A DNA stretch of 64,000 bases, taken from NCBI GenBank assembly GCA_030066595.1, contig JASJBI010000022.1, positions 1-64,000 on the forward strand, in the 5' to 3' direction. The translations under genes and the position numbers were made by a program. This stretch comes from Alphaproteobacteria bacterium. Its GTDB lineage: Bacteria; Pseudomonadota; Alphaproteobacteria; JAJFFI01. Within the stretch, counting starts at the first letter, position 1. Each line of letters starts with the position of its first letter. Below are positions 1-8,118 of the stretch, piece by piece. A model generated the notes under the pieces. That model ran no database searches, had not been told where the DNA came from, and saw nothing but the letters and a program-made list of their open reading frames with translations.

Positions 1-159
1 GTGCTGACGCAGATCGAGGGGGATTTCCCGGCGGATGCGAGCGGCTGGTTGCTTGAGCGGCAATTCAATGCTGGTCAGCTCCAGATGCGCACCTTCGCCA
101 CCGCGCATACTACCGATCTCCGAACCGCGCTCGCCAGCCTGATCGCGACCATTGACTGA
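1..159 (+). CDS. C-terminal fragment of a phage protein (partial, runs off window)
   Basis: Open frame 1 from base 1 (VLTQIEGDFPADASGWLLERQFNAGQLQM...LIATID*), directly abutting the next phage gene. Confidence 0.6.
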   Translation: MLTQIEGDFPADASGWLLERQFNAGQLQMRTFATAHTTDLRTALASLIATID

Positions 160-160
160 G

Positions 161-1024
161 ATGCCCCTCCAGCGCGGCAATCCCAGCCCGGGCCTGTTGC
201 GGCCTGACGGCCGGCTCGTGAGCGGTCGCGTGCTTGCAGCGCTACGCACGGAGTATGGTGAGCTTCCGTCCGTCGGCGATCACCGTTTTCGGGATCTGGC
301 TCGATTTCTACGCGGTAGCTATCATTGCGCAGCGCCGACCGTAGAGACCGTAAACACGGTAGAGGCGAACGGCACCTCGTTCGTCGTCAGCTCCGGTTCG
401 CCCTCGGACGGGGAGCTTGTAGTCCTGTGGGCGCACACGGACGGCGGCGAGACCTTCACCTGGCCTACAGACTTCACGGAGAGAGCGAGACAGCAGTCTC
501 CGACACCGGCGCACACTCTGGCGGTGGCGGACAAGGAGGCGGGAGCCTCCGAGCCGGCGAACTATACGGTCACTGTCAGCAGCAGCGAGCGCATCGTCGG
601 CGGGTGTATAGTCTTGAGCCACGCCAGCGGTACACCCGTGTTTCAGCAGGTCGGGGGCGGCCAAGGGGCGGACAACCAGGCCGCTCCAGCAGCAACCAGC
701 ATAACCACCTCCGCGGACGACACCCGCGTATTCAACGCGTTCGTTCGGGAATTGAATGAACTCGTCTCCGAGAACGCCGGATACACGTCGGGATGGGACG
801 GACACTACGCCCTGGAGACGGGGACGCCCGGCTCGGTCTCCGGCGGGGTGCAGAGCAAGGCCTTCCCGACGTCTAGCACGGCCGCGGGGACAGTCACATG
901 GGACGTCACAAACTTCGTCACCACCAGCAACAGGTCCTGGCGGTGCTTCAGCGTCGCCTACGAGCCGCCAGCGGCTGGCGGCGGCCCTGACCTCGCCCCC
1001 GAAGCCGCGATCATGGCGCTCTAA
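161..1024 (+). CDS. Hypothetical phage protein (structural region)
   Basis: ORF 152..1024; ATG at 161; position within tail gene cluster. Confidence 0.65.
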   Translation: MPLQRGNPSPGLLRPDGRLVSGRVLAALRTEYGELPSVGDHRFRDLARFLRGSYHCAAPTVETVNTVEANGTSFVVSSGSPSDGELVVLWAHTDGGETFTWPTDFTERARQQSPTPAHTLAVADKEAGASEPANYTVTVSSSERIVGGCIVLSHASGTPVFQQVGGGQGADNQAAPAATSITTSADDTRVFNAFVRELNELVSENAGYTSGWDGHYALETGTPGSVSGGVQSKAFPTSSTAAGTVTWDVTNFVTTSNRSWRCFSVAYEPPAAGGGPDLAPEAAIMAL

Positions 1025-1033
1025 GGACACGCG

Positions 1034-2515
1034 ATGACCCTCAACTCCACCGTCACCAAGGTGAGCTACGCCGGGGACGGCGCGCAGACCGTCTTCGACG
1101 TCACCTTCAAGTTCCTGGACAATAACCACGTCACGGCGATCCTGCGCGACGCCAACGGAGCCGAGACCACTTGGGTCGAGGGCACGCAGTACACCTTGAC
1201 CGGCGCTGGCGACGAGAACGGCGGCACGCTCACGGTCGACACAACGCCCGTGGACTACACGCCGCAGTCCGGCGAGACCCTGGTGATCAAGCGCTCGGCC
1301 CCGGAGACCCAGCAGACGGCCTTGCCCCTGGGCGGCGCGTTCTCGTCGGAGAACGTGGAGCAGGCGCTCGATCAGCTCACGATGCTGGTGCAGGCGCACA
1401 GCGAGGAAATCGCGCGTGCGGTGCTGCTCAAGGCCACCTCGGGCCAGAGCGGCATCACCATCCCGGATCCCGAGGCGGCCAAGTTCATCCGCTGGGATGC
1501 GCTCGCCCAGAACCTCGAGAACGCGGAGATCACCGGCGCCGGCTCGATCGGCATCCCGGTGTCGGTGGCGCAAGGCGGCACGAGCGCGACGACGGCGGCG
1601 GCGGCGCGAACGGCGCTGGGGCTGGCGATCGGCACGGATGTGCAGGCGGATCTGGACGTGCCCAGCCAGGCGGAGGCCGAAGCGGGCACGGCGATCGACG
1701 AACGGGTCTGGACGGCCGAACGGATCAAGCAGGCGATCGCGGCACTCGAGTCCGGCCTGCCGCGGTCCTATCTTGCCGGCTTTGAGCTCGCGAACAACGG
1801 CACCGACGCCGACCACGACATCGACATCGCCGCCGGCGCGTGCCGCGACGACGCCAACAGTGCCGATCTTGTCTTGAGCTCGGCGCTCACGAAACGGATC
1901 GACGCGGCCTGGGCCGTCGGCACCAACCAGGGCGGCCTGGACACCGGCAGCGTCGTGGCGGACACCTGGTATCACGTCTGGCTGATCAAGCGCTCGGATC
2001 CGGGTGTCGTAGACGCGCTGTTCTCGACCAGCGCCACGAGCCCGACGATGCCGACCAACTACGACAAGAAACGCTTGATCGGCTCAGTGTTGACGGACAG
2101 CTCTGCGAACATCATCGGGTTCAGCCAGGTGGGCGATATGTTCCTGTGGGACTCGCCCCCCCTGGATGTGGATGTGCTGAACCCCGGTACGACCACCGTT
2201 CTCCGAACGATGTCGTCGCCGGCTGGCCGAAAGTTGGAAGCGCGCATCATCGTGACTTGGCGTCCGCAGTCATCTGGTGGCCTCGCCAGCTGCTACGTGT
2301 CCTCACCCGATGTTGATGACGAGGTGCCGCAATCGACCGGGGCTCGTGATACTGCCGGGGCAGCGGTCGGGTCGTCCACTTCGGGCGGTATTCCTCAGTT
2401 CGTACGCACCGACACAACCAGCCAAGTCCGCACCCGACTCACAGACAGCGCGACCAATGACGCGTTGCGCATGCGCACTCAGGGCTGGATCGATCCAAGA
2501 GGAAAGGACGACTGA
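1034..2515 (+). CDS. Phage tail fibre protein, T7-type N-terminal domain
   Basis: N-terminus VSYAGDGAQTVFDVTFKFLDNNHVTAILRDANGAETTWVEGTQYTLTGAG typical of T7 tail-fibre N-terminal family. Confidence 0.8.
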   Translation: MTLNSTVTKVSYAGDGAQTVFDVTFKFLDNNHVTAILRDANGAETTWVEGTQYTLTGAGDENGGTLTVDTTPVDYTPQSGETLVIKRSAPETQQTALPLGGAFSSENVEQALDQLTMLVQAHSEEIARAVLLKATSGQSGITIPDPEAAKFIRWDALAQNLENAEITGAGSIGIPVSVAQGGTSATTAAAARTALGLAIGTDVQADLDVPSQAEAEAGTAIDERVWTAERIKQAIAALESGLPRSYLAGFELANNGTDADHDIDIAAGACRDDANSADLVLSSALTKRIDAAWAVGTNQGGLDTGSVVADTWYHVWLIKRSDPGVVDALFSTSATSPTMPTNYDKKRLIGSVLTDSSANIIGFSQVGDMFLWDSPPLDVDVLNPGTTTVLRTMSSPAGRKLEARIIVTWRPQSSGGLASCYVSSPDVDDEVPQSTGARDTAGAAVGSSTSGGIPQFVRTDTTSQVRTRLTDSATNDALRMRTQGWIDPRGKDD

Positions 2516-2847
2516 TGCCGAAATGCCTTTTTGAGCGTGCCGCCGGTCTGTTCATCAGCGGCACGCGCTTCGACGATCTGCCGCACGATCCGGCGACCCA
2601 TTTGCAGCTCGAGCTGCCCGCCTACCCCGACCGCCGCACGGAACGCTGGGATGGCGCGGATGGCGTACGGCCGGCAACAGCCCAGGAACTCGCCGACTTC
2701 GATGCTGCCGAGCTCGACGACCAGGCACGTCAAGAATTGGACGAGACCAAGGCACTCAGAGCCATGGTCATGTGGACGGCAGACAAGCTGGGGATCCCGC
2801 GCGCTCAGGCGCGCGACGAGATCAAGGCGATCTACAAGAGCCTCTAG
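2515..2847 (+). CDS. Hypothetical phage protein, tail-fibre associated
   Basis: ORF overlapping the tail-fibre stop codon (ATGA-type overlap). Confidence 0.6.
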   Translation: MPKCLFERAAGLFISGTRFDDLPHDPATHLQLELPAYPDRRTERWDGADGVRPATAQELADFDAAELDDQARQELDETKALRAMVMWTADKLGIPRAQARDEIKAIYKSL

Positions 2848-2857
2848 AGGATCAACA

Positions 2858-3159
2858 ATGCGCCCTTTTTGATCGCGGCCCTTCTGGGGCCGTTTCTGTT
2901 GGGCTGGCCGCTGGGCACGCCGACCATGGCCGGCATCTGCGACAAGCGCGCCGAAATCACGGGCCTCCTCAAGCGCAGATATGAGGAGGCGCCGGTCGCG
3001 CTGGGCGTCACCAACGGTGGCGGCCTGGTCGAGCTGCTGACCAGCGAGAACGGCGAGACCTGGACCCTCATCATCACCTATCCCAACGGCCTGACCTGCC
3101 TGATGGCGGCCGGCGAGAACTGGGAATCCATTGTGGCGCAATTCGGAGAGGACAGTTGA
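2858..3159 (+). CDS. Phage secreted/membrane protein; apparent -1 frameshift at codon 4 (uninterrupted ORF starts at TTG 2869)
   Basis: SD-like AGAGGA at 2846-2851 ahead of ATG 2858; ATG CGC CCT TTT TGA, with the -1 frame continuing TTG ATC GCG... giving MRPFLIAALLGPFLLGW..., a signal-peptide-like N-terminus. Confidence 0.55.
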
Positions 3160-3428
3160 CGGTTGACCGCGAGACCATCGAACAGATCGCCGAAGCGGCG
3201 GCGGAGAAGGGCGGCCGGAAGGCGGCCAGCGAAGTGCTGCGGGGGCTCGGCGTGGACGTCGACAACCCGCTCGACGCCCAGGCGGACATGCGCCATCTCC
3301 GCCGGCATCGCGAGACCTGCGAGACGGTGCAGCGGCACGGCATGAGGGTGGTCATCACCGTCATCGTGACCAGCGCCGCCGCGGCCATCCTCGCCTTCTT
3401 CGGCTTCAAGAGCGGCATGGGGAGATAG
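3156..3428 (+). CDS. Phage DUF6127-like / holin-like single-TM protein
   Basis: C-terminal TM VVITVIVTSAAAAILAFFGF; upstream of lysozyme. Confidence 0.55.
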   Translation: MTVDRETIEQIAEAAAEKGGRKAASEVLRGLGVDVDNPLDAQADMRHLRRHRETCETVQRHGMRVVITVIVTSAAAAILAFFGFKSGMGR

Positions 3429-3430
3429 AC

Positions 3431-4084
3431 ATGGTCCTTCCGCGTCGTGCACGACACCAGGACGCGCAATCTCCGCCTTCGGGTGCCCGCTACCTGTCCG
3501 AACAGGGCCGCGCGCTCCTGAAGCGGCTGGAGGGCGAGGTCAAGCGCAGGGACCGGCACGTGGTCTATGACGACGCCACCGGCAAGGCCCTCAAGGCCGG
3601 CAGCCTGGCGCGGGGGCATGCGACGATCGGCTGGGGCCACCTGGTCGGACCGGAGGAGCGGTTTCCGGTCAAGGGCATCAGCGACACGCACGCCGAGGTG
3701 ATCCTCACCCGCGATCTCGAGCCGGTCGAGCGGATCGTCGACGTGCGCGTGAAGGTGCCGCTGAGCCAGAGCCAGTTCGACGCCCTGGTGATCTTCACGT
3801 TCAACATCGGCATTGCCGGGTTCCTCGAGTCGACGGCGCTCACGCGGCTGAACGCCGGCGACTACGCGGGTGCGGCCGAGGCCATGGGTTGGTGGAAGAA
3901 GGTCACCGACCGCAAGACGGGCTTCAAGGTGATCTCCGAAGGCCTGGTGGAGCGGCGCGCGGCCGAGATCGCGCTGTTCAAGAGCGAGCCGCCGCCTGAG
4001 CCACCGCCAAGACCGCAACCCGAGCCCCCGACCAAGGCCCGCCGACGCGGGCCTTTTTCTTGGCTGCGCCGATGGCTGTCGTGA
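3431..4084 (+). CDS. Endolysin, GH24 (T4-type) lysozyme family
   Basis: Motif ARGHATIGWGHLVGPEERF with preceding LKRLEGEV..YDDATGK; proline-rich linker and basic C-terminal tail KARRRGPFSWLRRWLS. Confidence 0.85.
   Translation: MVLPRRARHQDAQSPPSGARYLSEQGRALLKRLEGEVKRRDRHVVYDDATGKALKAGSLARGHATIGWGHLVGPEERFPVKGISDTHAEVILTRDLEPVERIVDVRVKVPLSQSQFDALVIFTFNIGIAGFLESTALTRLNAGDYAGAAEAMGWWKKVTDRKTGFKVISEGLVERRAAEIALFKSEPPPEPPPRPQPEPPTKARRRGPFSWLRRWLS
4034..4058 (+). terminator. Canonical intrinsic terminator located inside the 3' end of the lysozyme ORF
   Basis: AAGGCCCGC-CGAC-GCGGGCCTTTTT: 7-bp GC stem extended by A:T pairs, 4-nt loop, T5 tract. Confidence 0.75.
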
Positions 4085-4482
4085 TCACCGACATTCGGCA
4101 GTGGACGCCGCTGATCCTGCGCCGGGAGATCGAACGGCCGGCGGCCGATACCACGTTCATCATCCATCTGTCGTTCGAGTTCGGCTACTCGGTCGTGGGC
4201 GGACCCGTCCGCCGCGAGTTCGTCGTGCCGGCGGGCTTTCGCACGGATCTCTCGAGCGTGCCCAAGCTCGCCCGCTCGGTCGTCTCCAAGGTGGATCTGA
4301 TCGAGGCGAGCGTCGCCCACGACTACCTCTACGCCGGGGACGACGGCCGGCCGGTCGTGCCGCGGCAGGAGGCCGACGCCGTGTTCCTGGCCTTCGCCGC
4401 GATGGCCGGCGATCCCTGGATCACCCGCAACATCGCCTGGCTCGCCGTACGCCTATTCGGCGGGCCGGTCTATCGCACATAG
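4072..4482 (+). CDS. DUF1353 domain phage protein
   Basis: FGYSVVGGPVRREFVVPAGFRTDLSSVPKLARSVVSK...ASVAHDYLYA typical of DUF1353. Confidence 0.8.
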   Translation: MAVVITDIRQWTPLILRREIERPAADTTFIIHLSFEFGYSVVGGPVRREFVVPAGFRTDLSSVPKLARSVVSKVDLIEASVAHDYLYAGDDGRPVVPRQEADAVFLAFAAMAGDPWITRNIAWLAVRLFGGPVYRT

Positions 4483-4491
4483 GAGGACCCC

Positions 4492-4758
4492 ATGGAGTCG
4501 GTGAACACGCCGGGCACGAAGACGTCCGAGTTCCGGGCCGTGCTGATGTACATCGCCCTGATGATCGCGGACGCCACGCCCTGGGTCGACTTTTCGGACG
4601 ACTCCATGTGGATGGCGTTCTCGCTGATCGCGCTCTACGGCGGCGAGCGCTTCTGGCAGAAGCTGGAGGCGATCAAGAAGGGCAATGCCATCGCCGAGCT
4701 GGCGAAGATCAACCTGAAGGCTGACCCGACCAAGGTCGCAGGCCGGGTCCAGCCATGA
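4492..4758 (+). CDS. Small phage membrane protein (holin-like candidate)
   Basis: Hydrophobic segments RAVLMYIALMIADATPW and MWMAFSLIALYGG in the lysis cassette. Confidence 0.5.
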   Translation: MESVNTPGTKTSEFRAVLMYIALMIADATPWVDFSDDSMWMAFSLIALYGGERFWQKLEAIKKGNAIAELAKINLKADPTKVAGRVQP

Positions 4759-5036
4759 TCCGAATGTCCCTCAAAGTACCTTATTGTACGTCGCTGCTGC
4801 TGCTCGGCGGCTGCGTCGCTTCCGGCTACACCGCGCGCCTCGAAGCCCTGGACCGGCTCGCGGAGCAGGAGGTGGACGGCACGCTGGATTTTATCGAGAA
4901 GCGCTACTGTAGCCTGCCCATCGACATCATCGCCCGCCGAGCTGGACAGAAGGGGCCGCAGTGGACGCGGGCCTATTTCACGCTGTGCCCGGATCTCAGA
5001 CTGCTGTTGGCCGACGCAGCCAGTGATTTGCCGTAA
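4755..5036 (+). CDS. Small phage lipoprotein (possible spanin-like)
   Basis: Lipobox-like LLLLGGC; last gene of lysis cassette, ATGA overlap with previous gene. Confidence 0.5.
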   Translation: MIRMSLKVPYCTSLLLLGGCVASGYTARLEALDRLAEQEVDGTLDFIEKRYCSLPIDIIARRAGQKGPQWTRAYFTLCPDLRLLLADAASDLP

Positions 5037-5061
5037 GACCGACACCTAGGTGTGCCGTTCC

Positions 5062-5088
5062 CCCGCATCTGGCCTCTCAGGATGCGGG
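5062..5088. terminator. Hairpin at the end of the prophage gene cluster
   Basis: Perfect 8-bp inverted repeat CCCGCATC...GATGCGGG with 11-nt loop; no strong T-tract. Confidence 0.45.
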
Positions 5089-5222
5089 CGCCGCGTTTCT
5101 GTGCGCGCGACGTGCTCTGAGAAATGGCCGACCGTAAGGCTCTTGTGCCGCCGCGATCGGTAGACTGCCCTGGCATCTCATTCTAACTTCGTTGCCATTC
5201 GGTCACTCCCGAAGGCTTCCGC

Positions 5223-5328
5223 CTCCTTCCTGATCCCTCCTTCCTGATCCCTCCTTCCTGATCCCTCCTTCCTGATCCTTCCTTCCTGATCCTTCCTTCC
5301 TGATCCTTCCTTCCTGATCCTTCCTTCC
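5223..5328. repeat. 14-bp tandem repeat, 7 full copies plus 8 bp
   Basis: 4 x CTCCTTCCTGATCC followed by 3 x TTCCTTCCTGATCC then TTCCTTCC, perfectly tandem. Confidence 0.98.
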
Positions 5329-5702
5329 CAAGAAACGCTCTTCTCTGAAACCTCGTCTTGAAGACGCCCCATGGTGATTCGCGACCGTCAGGCAAGCGGT
5401 TTCATTGTCGTTTTGCCGTCTCCTTTCTCCTCGTCATTGGGTATCTGAGCGCCAAGGCGAGGCCAGAAAGAACGACCATTCTCGCGCATCTGCGCAGAGT
5501 GCGAGGCAAGCGCTGAGCTGCATTCTTTCGCCCGCAGAGCCCATGCAGTTCTCGCCGCGAACCGCCAAGCTATTGGCCCAGCAGCGTGGGCGCGCCGCAC
5601 GGAGCTGTCCGGCCTGAATAGGTGCCAGGGACGCCAACTGATCACGAGCTCGCGCGATCAAGAAGACGCCTCATGGAACAAGCTTCGCGAACTTCCAAAC
5701 GT

Positions 5703-6764
5703 TCAGGTACCGCGTATGCGTTCAAACACCATGACCTTGGCCAAGAACGCCGGCGAGGTTGAACGGTGTACGAGCCCTTCCTGTTCGAACTGCGTAATCA
5801 GATTGGCACGTGCGTAATCCTCGAAATACGGCTCATGATAGGCCTCGGGGAAGAGCTCCAGGAGTCCGTCATAGAACGGATCATCACCAAACTGGCGTGC
5901 GTCCACGATGATGGCCTGGCCGCCGGGCCGCAGCACTCGTGCGAACTCCTGAATCGCAAGATTGCGAATCTTACGTGGTAGTTCGTGGAGCAGAAAAACG
6001 CACGTCACGAGATCTGCATGGTCACTGTGAAACGGCAGGGACTCGGCGTTTCCCTGGACGAACAGGACATCCCTCCGATAACGCAACTGCCGCCGCGCTG
6101 CCTTGACATAGTGATGGCTAAGGTCCAGGCCAACGACGCGGAGCGCGGGGTGATTGTGCTTCACTGCCTCGAGGAATCGGCCGGTCCCGCAGCCCACGTC
6201 GATCAGCTGGGTTTCTCCCGCTTTTCGGGCATGCAAGAAATGCCATATCGGAACAAGCGCCTGTCGGCGCATCGCGTCGGCACCGCCAAAAAAAAGCACA
6301 TCAACCTGGTGATCATAGAGCTCCGCAGACCGATCGCTCAGGTAACCGTCTGTCTGGAAATGGAAGTTCTGCATGTAGTAGCGGGGCAAGACATCTCGGA
6401 TCGCGCCGCGTGGCATCTTGCGCCAGACCTCCTGATGGTCGCGTTGTTGCCGCCGCAGGTCTACCTTGGGTAAGTCCTGGAAGTACGAAAATGCATCGAT
6501 GATCACCTTGTCCGGTGGCTCAAAGAGGTTGCTTGGTTGACGGTACAAGCCGGCCTCTATGTTTCGCAAATCCGCTTCGAACAGCGCGCGCAGTCTGATC
6601 AAGAGCTCTGGAATCGACGGGACCGGCTGCGAGACTTGCTTACTGATTTTCGGAGGTGTCACCAGTCGGGTGGACACCAAGTACTGCATTAGGAACCAGG
6701 AGACCCGTGTCCCTTGGGACAATGAATAAGCCAGTCGGTCGCGTATACGGGCCGCAGTAGACAT
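5703..6764 (-). CDS. SAM-dependent class I methyltransferase
   Basis: QLIDVGCGTGRFLEAV (motif I), LVTCVFLLHELPRKIR, VLRPGGQAIIVDA; start MSTAARIRDRL. Confidence 0.85.
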   Translation of the reverse strand: MSTAARIRDRLAYSLSQGTRVSWFLMQYLVSTRLVTPPKISKQVSQPVPSIPELLIRLRALFEADLRNIEAGLYRQPSNLFEPPDKVIIDAFSYFQDLPKVDLRRQQRDHQEVWRKMPRGAIRDVLPRYYMQNFHFQTDGYLSDRSAELYDHQVDVLFFGGADAMRRQALVPIWHFLHARKAGETQLIDVGCGTGRFLEAVKHNHPALRVVGLDLSHHYVKAARRQLRYRRDVLFVQGNAESLPFHSDHADLVTCVFLLHELPRKIRNLAIQEFARVLRPGGQAIIVDARQFGDDPFYDGLLELFPEAYHEPYFEDYARANLITQFEQEGLVHRSTSPAFLAKVMVFERIRGT

Positions 6765-6783
6765 CAAATGCGGTTGCTTCGTC

Positions 6784-7296
6784 TCACGCGTGGACACGAT
6801 CTGCAAAGTACTGCTGGACTGCGCGGGCGTTCGGCCCGTAGTCGTCGACGGAAAGCACCATGTCGACGTGCCGGCAATCCGTTGACAGCGGCAGGCGGAG
6901 GGAGGCGACTTGATACTGCGAATGTGACCGTTTCGGAAGATCGTTGAGATAGAGACATGGTCTCCGTGTATGAGAAACTTCAACAAGCTGACAGAAGACC
7001 AGGTCAGCGAAACTCGTTGGCATTAGCTGTTTCACCGATCGATGGGATAGATCAATTCCCAGAATACTGGCGTTGCCCTGACCCCAATAACTGACAGTGA
7101 AGTCCAAAGGTGAGACTTGGCACGATACGACCATAACCTGGTGTCCAACGAATGGCGAAAAGCCCTCTATGCCTAGTTCCATCAATGACGGTGCAAATCG
7201 ACAACCTCGTTTGGAATTCCAAAGCTCGTAGGCTCGCCGTAATTTCGGAAAGCGCACTGCATCTATGCTCGCCTTGTGACTTGAAATCACTTGCAC
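6784..7296 (-). CDS. PAS_5-type (PF07310-like) PAS domain protein
   Basis: LRRAYELWNSKRGCRFAPSLMELGIEGFSPFVGHQVMVVSCQ... arrangement typical of PAS_5 proteins. Confidence 0.65.
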   Translation of the reverse strand: MQVISSHKASIDAVRFPKLRRAYELWNSKRGCRFAPSLMELGIEGFSPFVGHQVMVVSCQVSPLDFTVSYWGQGNASILGIDLSHRSVKQLMPTSFADLVFCQLVEVSHTRRPCLYLNDLPKRSHSQYQVASLRLPLSTDCRHVDMVLSVDDYGPNARAVQQYFADRVHA

Positions 7297-8118
7297 AATT
7301 GCCCTCCATCCTGTCGGGCCGGCGCCAAACCGGAAGGACTCAGCTTGGCATTGAGCAGCACTAGATCGGAGGTTAGCTCTGTGTCGCCCGGAGGCGATGC
7401 GGCAAAGCGCCGCACGCCTGTTCTTATGCTTTCGACACCAGTGCGCGCTCCAGCTTGCTGATCTGTCTCCAGACTGTGCGGTGGGTCGTCCTCAGCCTGT
7501 TCGCTCAGTCAAATTGCCTGGCGGATGCGGGCGGGGGCGGGTGAGCCGACACGGGTTCGCGATGAGACGGCAAGAGCAACGGCGCCGCCTAGCGCGGCGA
7601 GGATAAAGAATGAGCCAGCCAGCGAGTATCGGTCCAACGAGCGCGATAGCGGATGTTGCCCTACGCGCCGGACCCTGAAGACAACCGTTTGAGCCGGCAG
7701 TACAACTCATGGGAAACGCATCCGACGTACTTCCAGAATCCGGATGGATCAAGAGAAATAGGGGTCCACTCCGGGATTGGAACGCCAGGCCGCACAGATT
7801 CCACTGCCAATGTCTATCGGTGTTGCTGCGCAATACCGATCGGCTCGTTGATCGATCAACCGGGGGCCACTGGGGTCGGAGAACCGCCCCTGTCTTGGGC
7901 TGATCGCAAGTGAAGTTCGAGGCACCTATTTGCACGGGATTCTCGGCTCTGCATGTCTTCCACCTCCGCTGCGTTTCGTCGCGACGCGGTCAGTCATCAG
8001 CGACTGCACGCTGGACTGACCGACCAACACAAGAGAATCCTTCGGTATTGCGGTTGTTGCTATTAGCCCGCTGGAATTTATCTGAGGGACCAGCTATGGT
8101 CCGGAATTGGCCATACAA

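Larger units (their letters stand above)
1..5088 (+). mobile_element. Right-hand part of a prophage (tail fibre, lysis cassette); left boundary outside the window
   Basis: Contiguous co-directional short genes: T7-type tail fibre N-terminus, GH24 lysozyme, DUF1353, single-TM proteins, small lipoprotein, ending in a hairpin. No integrase or att site seen. Confidence 0.8.

Noticed and set aside
308-1975. 555-aa minus-strand ORF across phage genes
   Set aside because: Antisense to two phage genes in consistent + orientation; Arg-rich shadow composition.
5223-5328. CRISPR array
   Set aside because: Units are 14 bp, directly abutting with no spacers, and no cas genes are present.
5178-5395. Minus-strand ORFs with GSGRKDQEGRIRKE repeats
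   Set aside because: Arise because the 14-bp minisatellite is stop-free in more than one frame on this strand; no start/RBS support and the same peptide appears in two frames.
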